A DNA stretch of 35,429 nucleotides, from assembly GCA_937139485.1 (NCBI GenBank), contig CAKZQD010000217.1:1-35429 (forward strand), written 5' to 3'. The notes under the pieces were generated by a model that saw only the letters and a program-made list of their open reading frames with translations, was not told the origin of the DNA and did not search any database. The DNA comes from an uncultured Bacteroidota bacterium (lineage in GTDB: Bacteria; Bacteroidota; Bacteroidia; Chitinophagales; UBA8649). Below are positions 15,974 through 23,950 of this stretch, piece after piece. The translations under genes were made by a program, and so were the position numbers. Position 1 is the stretch's first letter. The number at the start of each line of letters is the position of its first letter.

Positions 15974-16999
15974 ATGAAAAAAATAATTTTAATCGCTGCT
16001 ATAATATCGTTAGCTATTACTTCTTGCAAAACAAATACAAAAACAACAATTGAAAAGAATACCTCCTCTACGTCTTTAGAAAAAGATGAAGTCACATTTC
16101 CAGAACTTGTAAATTTGACAGGTATTGCTCAAAACCCTGAAGGAATTGAATTTGATAAAAACGATAATACTTTTTTGCTTTCTTCTATAAATGCTAGCCC
16201 AATTATCAAAGCAAATCTTGATGGGACTTATAAATCATTTACAAGTGGAGAAAAATTCCCCTTATCAACCGCTGGTTTAGAAATAGACTACAAAAGAAAT
16301 AGACTTTTAGTCGCATGTTTTAATGGAACAGAACTTATGGATGGAAATCCTAACACGAAAGGGGCAGCTTTTTTAAGAATCTATAATCTAAAAACTGGTA
16401 TTATTGAAAAAGACATTAATTTGTCAGGATTACTCCCAGATGCCTCTGCTTACTTTGCAAATGATATTGCTGTAGATGACAAAGGTAATGTATATATAAC
16501 GGATTGGTATGCAAGAGTTGTATACAAAGTTGACACAGATGGTAACCCAAGTGTTTTTTGGAAAAATGAAACGGAAATTAAAAGTGGTGCAAATGGAATA
16601 GTTTTTAATTCTGATGGTTACTTATTAGTTTCATTACTTACAGTAAATGAAAAAGGATTATATGATAATTATGGATTAGCAAAAATCCCTGTAAATGATG
16701 TAAAATCTGCTAATGTATTACAGTTTGAAAACAAAGGCTTTACAGGTTTTGACGGAATGGTTTTAAAACCTAATGGAAACGTGATCGGAGTTACAAACAA
16801 CGGAACATCTGCCGGTGGAAATACATTAATCGAATTATCTAGTAACAATAATTGGAAATCTGCTAAGGTTATTAACTCCAAATCAATTCCAGCAAGTACT
16901 ACAGTTGCACTAACTCCAAACAATAAAAATTACGTCATAAATCAAGATTTTACAAAACCTATGAAGAAAGATTGGACTATTCAACAAGTTAAATTTTAA
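15974..16999 (+). CDS. SMP-30/gluconolactonase-like lipoprotein
   Basis: A 341-residue lipoprotein (signal MKKIILIAAIISLAITSC, lipidated Cys18) with a six-bladed beta-propeller domain of the SMP-30/gluconolactonase type. Recognisable pieces are NLTGIAQNPEGIEFDKNDN, LEIDYKRNRLLVACFNG, the metal-site-like NDIAVDDKGNVYITDWYAR, NGIVFNSDGYLLVS and FDGMVLKPNGNVIGVTNNG. Members hydrolyse lactones or phosphoesters with a divalent metal bound in the central channel; the substrate here is unknown. The next gene starts six bases after its stop, and the AraC-type regulator is immediately upstream, so the three look like one regulated unit for an envelope function. Confidence 0.87.
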   Translation: MKKIILIAAIISLAITSCKTNTKTTIEKNTSSTSLEKDEVTFPELVNLTGIAQNPEGIEFDKNDNTFLLSSINASPIIKANLDGTYKSFTSGEKFPLSTAGLEIDYKRNRLLVACFNGTELMDGNPNTKGAAFLRIYNLKTGIIEKDINLSGLLPDASAYFANDIAVDDKGNVYITDWYARVVYKVDTDGNPSVFWKNETEIKSGANGIVFNSDGYLLVSLLTVNEKGLYDNYGLAKIPVNDVKSANVLQFENKGFTGFDGMVLKPNGNVIGVTNNGTSAGGNTLIELSSNNNWKSAKVINSKSIPASTTVALTPNNKNYVINQDFTKPMKKDWTIQQVKF

Positions 17000-17005
17000 A
17001 AAGCT

Positions 17006-17413
17006 TTGAATAAATTGTTTAACAGATTAAAAGCAAAGAACTTTCCCAATACTGGAAGCAGTTTAACAGAAAAGGAAGTTATTGCAAATGGACACATACG
17101 GCTCTTTGGCAAAGAGTTAATTTCAAGAATAAGTAGCAAAACTATATTTGGTAATTATCCAATGGAATACACTTTTGTAGCAGACATTTACGAAAACGGA
17201 ATTACCTATGGTGTAAACAATGTAGGTACTACCGATTGTGGAATTTGGAAAATTGACTTTGAAACAGGTACACTTCAATTAGTTTGGCAAAATACTTGGA
17301 TAGACACCCAAACACGCGCTTATGATGTAAATGGAACCATTGAATTTTATGATGTTGATACAGGAAACTGGAGAACAACTTTTAAGATAATTGAAAGTCT
17401 CAAAAAGGAATAA
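17006..17413 (+). CDS. Small beta-rich protein of unknown family (TTG start)
   Basis: A 135-residue protein starting at a TTG six bases after the SMP-30-like gene stop; the next in-frame Met is about 50 residues in, so the TTG is the best start. No signal peptide is seen. The body is rich in aromatic, Gly and beta-strand patterns: GHIRLFGKELIS, YTFVADIYENGITYGVNNVG, GIWKIDFETGTLQLVW and DVNGTIEFYDVDTGNWRTTF. This suggests a small barrel or sandwich. I do not recognise the family. Tight spacing implies translational coupling with the propeller lipoprotein, and a strong terminator follows 31 bases after its stop, closing the unit. Confidence 0.75.
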   Translation: MNKLFNRLKAKNFPNTGSSLTEKEVIANGHIRLFGKELISRISSKTIFGNYPMEYTFVADIYENGITYGVNNVGTTDCGIWKIDFETGTLQLVWQNTWIDTQTRAYDVNGTIEFYDVDTGNWRTTFKIIESLKKE

Positions 17414-17444
17414 CGAAACACCAATAATATGTAAAGTTAATGGC

Positions 17445-17480
17445 AAAAAAAGCACAAATCATAAAGGTTTGTGCTTTTTT
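17445..17480 (+). terminator. Intrinsic terminator after the SMP-30 unit
   Basis: A run of A's, the arm AGCACAAA, a short loop and the arm TTTGTGCT followed by six T's form a strong hairpin 31 bases after the stop of the small beta-rich protein gene. Confidence 0.88.
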
Positions 17481-17802
17481 AGTACTTATATTTAAACCGA
17501 AAAGTGGTACTTTTTTTTCACTACTACAATATATTTCAACATTTAGGTCTTTTTTTCTTTTCTCTATAAAAAAATATTTTATAATTAAAAAAACGCCCCT
17601 TTTATTTAAAGCGAACTAAAAACAGCAGATATTGATAAGTTTATACCAAAAAAAATTACACCAATTTCCAAACCACCCATTTTACAAAAAAAACTGCGTA
17701 TATATAGATGTATAAGTGTGTGAAAAAGAAAATCAAACTTTTTTGTACATTTACACAGATTAAAACCCTTGACATTTTTTTTAGTATTTAAACCAAATAT
17801 AA
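17481..17802. other. AT-rich non-coding gap upstream of the CotH gene
   Basis: 322 bases with no supported gene. It holds T-rich and A-rich runs, a near-consensus -7 element TACATTTA at 17746-17753 that may drive the CotH gene, and two short words (17583-17596, 17627-17638) that recur near 6009-6044. A minus-strand reading frame here overlaps the start of the CotH gene and is a chance frame. Confidence 0.5.
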
Positions 17803-20800
17803 ATGAAGTATCTTTTCTTAATAGCTTGTTTCTTTGCAAGCAATTCATTTTCTCAAGTTGTCATCAACGAATTTTCTGCAGCTAATTACGATGAAGACGA
17901 TTTTCAACCTGGTTTTGGATCTGACTATACAGATTGGGTAGAACTCTATAACACTGGAGCCTCTGCAGTAAATTTAGCTGGTTATCATTTAAGTGATGAT
18001 ATTACAGAGCCTACCAAATGGACTTTCCCTGCCGGAACATCAATAGCCGCAGGAGGTCATTTATTAATTTTAGCAGATGGTGGAAATGGCTTTTCGAATG
18101 GCTATTACAGAACCAATTTTAAACTTACCCAAACCAAGGGAACAGAATATGTAGTTTTTGCCGATGCCACAGGAACTATTATAGAAAGTGTTCAATTAAA
18201 TTATCCAAACAAAAAAAATGACTCAAGAGGAAGAACTACTGATGGTGCTACAACCTGGGGTGTTTTTGACGACCCTACACCAGATGCTAGCAATACAAAT
18301 TCTGATGATAGATATGCTTTGAAACCCGTTTTTGATATTCCAGCAGGTTTTTATACTGTTGGCGCTACTTTAACAGTACAACTAAGCACCACAGAACCAA
18401 ATTCTTCAATAAGATATACTCTAGATGGAAGTAATCCGAACAGCTCTTCAACTTTATACACGCTTCCTATTTCTTTAATGAACACTACTGTTATAAGAGC
18501 AAAAACTTATTCTACCGACCCAAATATAGCATCTAGCCATACAGAAACCAATACTTATTTTGTAAATGAATCTCATAGTTTAAAAGTAATTTCTATTGCT
18601 GGTGGAAGTAGCATAAATACTTTACTTAATGGTACTCAAAATGAACCAGAAGGTACATTAGAATTATTTGAAACAGACGGAACTTTTTTAACAGAAGCTA
18701 CAGGAGAATTTAATAAACACGGAAACGATTCTTGGGCATATCCTCAAAGAGGAGTCGATTTTATTTCTAGAGATCAATTTGGAAACAATTATGCACTTCT
18801 AAATAAAATTTTTGACAATAAAAACAGAGATGAATTTCAAAAAGTAATATTAAAATGTGGCGCAAGTGATAATTACCCTTTTGAAGGACAAGCAAATTCA
18901 AATTACTTTGGAGAGTTTGGTGGAGCACATATTAGAGATGCTTATGTTCAAGAAATGTCGCAACTTGGAGATTTAAGACTAGATGAACGATCTGTTGAGT
19001 TTGCTGCAATGTACGTAAACGGCGATTATTGGGGACTTTATGATATTAGAGAGAAAGTAGACGATCACGATTTTACAAAACACTATTACGATCAAGATAG
19101 AAATAATCTTCAGTATATAAAAACTTGGGGTGGAACGCAGGTAGAATATGGTGGACCGCAAGCCATGACAGACTGGGATAACTTAGTAGATTTTATTACG
19201 CTAAACGATATGACCATTCAAACAAATTATGATTATGTTGACAGCGTTTTCAACACAGGAAGTTTAATAGATTATTTTATTTTAAATGGTTTTATAGTAA
19301 ATTCAGATTGGCTAAACTGGAATACTTCTTGGTGGAGAGGACTAAACCCAAGTGGAGACAAAAAGAAATGGAGATATTCACTTTGGGATATGGATGCTAC
19401 TTTTAATCACTACACCAATTTTTCTAGCACATCAAACCAAAGTGCAAATTCTGATCCTTGTGATCCTGCATCTCTCCCAAATCTTGGCGGGCAAGGTCAT
19501 GTTCCTATTTGGAATGCCTTGAAAGAAAATGATGAATTCTTTGCCGACTACGCCAATAGATATGCAGAACTTTCTAGTACTGTTTTTTCATGTGATAGCA
19601 TGCATAATTTGCTAGACAATATGGTAGGAGAAATTATTGGTGAAATGCCAGCACATATAAATATATGGGGCGGAACAATGGCAGAATGGCAAGAAAATGT
19701 AGATTCGCTTCATGCCTTTATAGATACTAGATGTGCTAATATAATAACTGGTTTGGTTAACTGCGACACCGCTTTAAACGGACCTTATCAATTAACGATT
19801 TTGGTAGATCCTCCAGGAGCAGGAAATGTACAATTAAGTTCTGTTACTCCTACAAATTATCCTTTTACTTCTACTTATTTTGGTGGCGTAGATATTTCTT
19901 TATCAGCAGATCCAAACCAATGTTGGGAATTTGATTATTGGACAATAGAAAATGATACGCTTTTTCCAAACGTTAACACTGCAAACGTTACATTTGATAT
20001 GCAGTCTGACGATACTGTAACACTTTATTTAAAGCCTACAAACTGTATTTATATAAATGTACAACCTCCAGGAGCAGGAATAGTAACAGTAGATGGAAAT
20101 GTATTAAATAATTATCCAAATATTGAAAGTTTGACTGATTCTGTTAATCATACTTTTGATGCAGCTGCAAATACTGGCTATACTTTTAATCATTGGGATT
20201 GGGGTGTTCATGTGCCAGCGCCAAGCACTACATCTACAAATACAATAATTTATACGTATACAGACGATACTGTTACTGTTTATTTTGACCCTATTGTTTT
20301 AGATACTATTGTATATATAACAAATCCACCAATGGCTGGTACTATTACTGTAGATGGTGCAAATATTAATACTTTTCCAAGTAGTCAAGATTATACTCCA
20401 GGTGCAAATAGTATACTAAGTGCTACTGCAAATACTGGATTTACTTTTAGTAATTGGGCTTTCAATAATAATACGCCTCTGCCAAATGCAACTAACTCCA
20501 ATATTAATATAACATGGTCTGGAAACGATACTTGTATTATAAACTTTAATCCAATTCCTGTTGATACAATTGTTTTCACAGTAAATCCGGTTGGTGCAGG
20601 AATAATTTCTGTAGACGGAACAAACATCAATACTTTTCCTAGTACACAAACATTTTCACAAGGAAATTTATCAAATTTAAGTGTTACTGCAAATACGGGT
20701 TTCACTTTTAACAATTGGGATTTTGACAACAATATACCTACACCAAATTCAAATACAAATAATATTAGTATTACTTGGTTAAGTAACGATTCTGCTGTTG

Positions 20801-21618
20801 TAAATTTTGATGTAATTCCTACTTATAATATTACTTATTTAGTAGATCCTGTTGGTGCAGGAACTATAGATATAAATGGAACTAATGTTTCTGCATTTCC
20901 AAACAATGCAAATTACCTACAAGGAAGCAATGTAAATTTAGATGCACAAAACAATTCAAATTATAATTTTTCTTACTGGGAAACAAATTCTAGCAATTTA
21001 AATCCAAACACGAATGCAAACTCAGTAAGTTATAATGTAAATAGTTCAGATACAATAATAGCACACTATGACGAATATATAACCGATACTCTCTGGGTGG
21101 TAACTAAACCAAATGGCGCAGCAGAACTTATAATTGGAAACGATATTATTACAACTTCACCTTTTATGGGCATATATGAAGTTGGTGCAATTTTAGATAT
21201 TGAAGCAATTCCTTCTGGGTCTAATATCTTTAATGAATGGCAGTTAAGTGGAGTTTCTATTTCGGACTATAACACAAATTCTTTCTTTATTTTTAACAGA
21301 CAAGATACACTTACGGCTTACTTTAATAATATTCTTGGAATAGATGATTTGGGAACTGACATTGCAGACTTAAAGCTTTACCCTTCACTTGTAAAAAACA
21401 AAATTACGCTTGATGTTACAACAGTTGAAAACAGCAATTTAAGTATAGATGTTTTTAATTTAGCTGGACAAAAAGTAATTAATTTGTTTAATGAGACTTT
21501 AAAAGCAAATACAACCATTCAAAAAACTTTTGATATAAATTTAAGCTCAGGAATTTATTTATTAAAAATTAATTCAAACAAAACAAGTGCCACACAGAAA
21601 ATTATTATAGTAAAATAA
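17803..21618 (+). CDS. Secreted CotH-kinase/lamin-tail protein with T9SS sorting domain
   Basis: A 1271-residue surface protein. Order: signal peptide (1-17, ending FSQ); a lamin-tail-type domain (about 20-140, with VVINEFSAANYDEDDF and DWVELYNTGASAVNLAGYHL); and a chitobiase-like strand domain (about 180-245, IRYTLDGSNP). Then comes a CotH-kinase-like core (about 290-640) with KHGNDSW, WGLYDIREKVDDHDF and WRYSLWDMDATFNHY, the last holding the Asp pair expected to bind metal. Six InlB-B-type repeats (about 661-1177) and a type IX sorting domain ending in KTSATQKIIIVK complete it. CotH proteins are protein kinases; T9SS cargo is sent across the outer membrane. Its stop shares a base with the next gene's start (TAATG), so TfoX-N translation is probably coupled. 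Confidence 0.92.
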   Translation: MKYLFLIACFFASNSFSQVVINEFSAANYDEDDFQPGFGSDYTDWVELYNTGASAVNLAGYHLSDDITEPTKWTFPAGTSIAAGGHLLILADGGNGFSNGYYRTNFKLTQTKGTEYVVFADATGTIIESVQLNYPNKKNDSRGRTTDGATTWGVFDDPTPDASNTNSDDRYALKPVFDIPAGFYTVGATLTVQLSTTEPNSSIRYTLDGSNPNSSSTLYTLPISLMNTTVIRAKTYSTDPNIASSHTETNTYFVNESHSLKVISIAGGSSINTLLNGTQNEPEGTLELFETDGTFLTEATGEFNKHGNDSWAYPQRGVDFISRDQFGNNYALLNKIFDNKNRDEFQKVILKCGASDNYPFEGQANSNYFGEFGGAHIRDAYVQEMSQLGDLRLDERSVEFAAMYVNGDYWGLYDIREKVDDHDFTKHYYDQDRNNLQYIKTWGGTQVEYGGPQAMTDWDNLVDFITLNDMTIQTNYDYVDSVFNTGSLIDYFILNGFIVNSDWLNWNTSWWRGLNPSGDKKKWRYSLWDMDATFNHYTNFSSTSNQSANSDPCDPASLPNLGGQGHVPIWNALKENDEFFADYANRYAELSSTVFSCDSMHNLLDNMVGEIIGEMPAHINIWGGTMAEWQENVDSLHAFIDTRCANIITGLVNCDTALNGPYQLTILVDPPGAGNVQLSSVTPTNYPFTSTYFGGVDISLSADPNQCWEFDYWTIENDTLFPNVNTANVTFDMQSDDTVTLYLKPTNCIYINVQPPGAGIVTVDGNVLNNYPNIESLTDSVNHTFDAAANTGYTFNHWDWGVHVPAPSTTSTNTIIYTYTDDTVTVYFDPIVLDTIVYITNPPMAGTITVDGANINTFPSSQDYTPGANSILSATANTGFTFSNWAFNNNTPLPNATNSNINITWSGNDTCIINFNPIPVDTIVFTVNPVGAGIISVDGTNINTFPSTQTFSQGNLSNLSVTANTGFTFNNWDFDNNIPTPNSNTNNISITWLSNDSAVVNFDVIPTYNITYLVDPVGAGTIDINGTNVSAFPNNANYLQGSNVNLDAQNNSNYNFSYWETNSSNLNPNTNANSVSYNVNSSDTIIAHYDEYITDTLWVVTKPNGAAELIIGNDIITTSPFMGIYEVGAILDIEAIPSGSNIFNEWQLSGVSISDYNTNSFFIFNRQDTLTAYFNNILGIDDLGTDIADLKLYPSLVKNKITLDVTTVENSNLSIDVFNLAGQKVINLFNETLKANTTIQKTFDINLSSGIYLLKINSNKTSATQKIIIVK
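19783..21333 (+). repeat. Six in-frame protein repeats (InlB-B type)
   Basis: Units of about 85-88 residues open with a P-x-x-G/A-A-G type turn followed by a strand (DPPGAGNVQL; NPPMAGTITVDGANINTFP; DPVGAGTIDING). They carry a conserved FxxW (TFSNWAF; TFNNWDF) and end with a D-T/S-hydrophobic strand plus Phe or Tyr. Units 2 to 4 are also close at DNA level, with matching words near 20164, 20428 and 20688. They probably form an elongated stalk. Confidence 0.85.
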
Positions 21619-21971
21619 TGGCTTACGATATTCATCTTGAAGATAGAATAAATAATATTCTAAAGAATAAAAGAATAGATTACCGATCTATGAAAATGAT
21701 GGGTGGATTATGCTTTATGATAGATGAAAAAATGTGTTTTGGTATTGTAAAAGATACTTTAATGGCAAGAATAGGCATAGAAACATACCAAGAAGCACTA
21801 GCCAAAGAAGGCTGTTCTGAAATGAATTTTACAGGAAGAAAAATGAAAGGCTATGTATTTGTTTCTGCAGAAGCAATTGACCTAGAAAGCGATTTGGAAT
21901 ATTGGATAAATAAATGTTTAGCTTTTAACCCTTTTGCAAAAGCAAGTAAAAAGAGGAAAACAAAAACTTAA
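21618..21971 (+). CDS. TfoX N-terminal-domain protein
   Basis: A 117-residue protein with the TfoX/Sxy N-terminal domain: RSMKMMGGLCFMIDEKMCFGI, then DTLMARIG, then KMKGYVFVSAEAI, and a Lys-rich C-terminus. In proteobacteria TfoX/Sxy promotes competence gene expression with CRP; in Bacteroidota the stand-alone N-domain has no established role. Here its ATG overlaps the stop of the giant CotH gene by one base, an odd partnership between a small cytosolic protein and a secreted one. At its 3' end it overlaps the sulfatase gene of the opposite strand by four bases (convergent stops). Confidence 0.87.
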   Translation: MAYDIHLEDRINNILKNKRIDYRSMKMMGGLCFMIDEKMCFGIVKDTLMARIGIETYQEALAKEGCSEMNFTGRKMKGYVFVSAEAIDLESDLEYWINKCLAFNPFAKASKKRKTKT

Positions 21972-23815
21972 TAATTTAAATAATTATCATAAAGTTCTTG
22001 CAAAAAAGCCTGCCCTTGTTCTTGACAAAAAGTAGAATCCTCTGGGTTAAATTTCCCAAAAGGTTTATCGTATCTATATTCCCAACCATTATTGCATTGC
22101 TCAGTTTTTAAAACATAACCTTCTATATATGTATAAAAAGCAAATTCTTTACTGTATGGATTCATTAAATCCTTTGACCATTTAAAATCATTGGTTGTAA
22201 TGTTTAGCTGCTCCAAAATTGTTTTTGGAATATCTACTTGTGAACATATTTTACTATTCCTTTTATTTACAAATGCTTGCCTTAAAGGTTTTCCAAAAAT
22301 AAAAAAGGGAATATGGTATCGCTCATTTGCATCAAAATAATAGTCATTTGGTTGCGAATGTGCGTGATCTGAACTTATGATAAAAACCGTATTTTCATAC
22401 CAAGGCATTTGCTTTGCTTTATGCATAAAATCTATTAAAACAGTATCTAAATACGCTACTGTATTTAAATATCTTTGTCGCTCTTCTTTTACTCCTTTAT
22501 TAAAAGGCATATCAAAAGGCTCGTGTGTAGTTGCCGTAAAAATCATAGAATAAAATGGTTCTGAAACTGTTTCCATTTCATTTAAAAATTTATGGAACAA
22601 AAACTCATCTGGTACACCAAGGCTTGTAGTTTTTTGCTTTGGTGAAAAATCTTTAATATCTATAAGTTTATCAAAACCATTGTAAACTAAAAAAGATTTT
22701 AAATTGCCAAATTCTGGTTCTACACCCATAAAATAAGAACAATGATATTCTTCTTTCATTATTTTTTTGCTTAAAGAAGGTAAATGTTTAAATTTTTCGG
22801 GTTGAGCAGCAATAGAACTAACTGGTGTAGGCGGAAAACCTCCATAAATGGCAAGCATTCCTTGGTCAGATCTAAAACCTGCCGAATACATTTCAGTAAA
22901 TAAAAAACCGTGCTGAAACAATGAGTCTAAACTTGGTGCAAAACTATTTTTTGCTCCAAAACTTTTAAAAACATTTGCATTTACACCTTCCAAAGCTATA
23001 AAAATAATATTGGGTTTATTGATTTTAAAAAGAGAAGTTGTTGTGTCTTTTTTTACTTTAAACAAGTCTTTTACATATTTTTTTGCTTTTTCCTTATCAA
23101 TTTTATTATAAGGGTTTTCATTAAGGTATTTTTTATTTTGAACTAAAGTATTCATAAAATTCCACAATGGATTTACTCCAGCTACATTTAACGTATTGTT
23201 TTGATATAAATAAACAGCACTTTGATTTATAGGAACACTCTGTAAACCACCTCTTAAAAATACAACAATTAAAAAAGCAGAAATAGTAATATACACTAAG
23301 AAACTAAAACTATTTCTTATGACTTTAAATTTTGTTTTCGAAAGTATTTTTTGAATTAAAAAAAAAGAAATTACTAGATGTAATGCCATAAAAAAGACAG
23401 CCAATATTACATTAAAACTTCCCATAGTTGAGAGAACTTGTAAAGGCATTTTTGCAAACAATAAAGACTTTAAACTAATTTTTGATGACCAGCTTGCAAA
23501 CAAAAAAATATCTACTACATTAATAAATGATAAAATAAAAGCCAATATAAAATGATAATATTTAAAGATTTTTTTTAGCAAAGAACTATGCCAAAAATAT
23601 TGTACAACAAGTAAAAAAAATGGAAAAATTAATATATAAGCAATACTCGAAAAATCTAAGTTTAAAGATTTAAAAAAAACACTAACAACTGTTGTAAAGG
23701 CTTCATTTTGAATAGAATTAAAATGAAAAATCAGAAAAATAGCTTTTAAAAAACCAAAAATACTTAGCCAAACAAAAGCAGGCAAAATAAGATAATATGT
23801 AAACAGTTTTTTCAT
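21968..23815 (-). CDS. Membrane sulfatase, LTA-synthase-like
   Basis: A 615-residue inner-membrane protein with about five N-terminal membrane helices (within residues 1-200) and a periplasmic sulfatase-fold domain. INKPNIIFIALEGVNANVF opens the domain with the metal-binding Glu; SAGFRSDQGMLAIYGGFP covers the segment where the Ser/Thr nucleophile is expected. TATTHEPFDMP is a conserved substrate-site stretch, and FIISSDHAHSQP supplies the Asp-His metal pair. Family members transfer phosphoglycerol or phosphoethanolamine to envelope glycans or lipids; as Bacteroidota lack lipoteichoic acid, the acceptor is unknown. It is a single-gene unit, divergent from yidC, and its stop overlaps that of the TfoX-N gene. 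Confidence 0.92.
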   Translation of the reverse strand: MKKLFTYYLILPAFVWLSIFGFLKAIFLIFHFNSIQNEAFTTVVSVFFKSLNLDFSSIAYILIFPFFLLVVQYFWHSSLLKKIFKYYHFILAFILSFINVVDIFLFASWSSKISLKSLLFAKMPLQVLSTMGSFNVILAVFFMALHLVISFFLIQKILSKTKFKVIRNSFSFLVYITISAFLIVVFLRGGLQSVPINQSAVYLYQNNTLNVAGVNPLWNFMNTLVQNKKYLNENPYNKIDKEKAKKYVKDLFKVKKDTTTSLFKINKPNIIFIALEGVNANVFKSFGAKNSFAPSLDSLFQHGFLFTEMYSAGFRSDQGMLAIYGGFPPTPVSSIAAQPEKFKHLPSLSKKIMKEEYHCSYFMGVEPEFGNLKSFLVYNGFDKLIDIKDFSPKQKTTSLGVPDEFLFHKFLNEMETVSEPFYSMIFTATTHEPFDMPFNKGVKEERQRYLNTVAYLDTVLIDFMHKAKQMPWYENTVFIISSDHAHSQPNDYYFDANERYHIPFFIFGKPLRQAFVNKRNSKICSQVDIPKTILEQLNITTNDFKWSKDLMNPYSKEFAFYTYIEGYVLKTEQCNNGWEYRYDKPFGKFNPEDSTFCQEQGQAFLQELYDNYLNY

Positions 23816-23897
23816 TTGTGAAATGCGAAATTAAAGCATATAGGTTAAAATAGACTAAAATTAAAAACTAAACTTCTTCAAATTGATAATAGATGCT

Positions 23898-23905
23898 TAC
23901 CTTTG
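23898..23905 (+). promoter_or_regulatory. -7 promoter motif for yidC
   Basis: TACCTTTG matches TAnnTTTG exactly, 45 bases before the yidC ATG; a TTG lies upstream at 23883-23885, closer than the usual spacing. It lies in the 135-base divergent gap between the sulfatase gene and yidC. Confidence 0.55.
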
Positions 23906-23950
23906 CAGCCGTTTTTTTAAGTAAAAGAAAACCATTTTAACAACTATATT

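Noticed and set aside
17606..17848. Minus-strand open frame of 80 codons upstream of the CotH gene
   Set aside because: It overlaps the CotH start and signal peptide, and the translation shows no domain; most likely chance in AT-rich DNA.
19783..21333. Tandem repeats in the CotH gene read as a possible CRISPR or satellite array
   Set aside because: The period is about 264 bases, in frame, with protein-level conservation; it is a protein stalk repeat.
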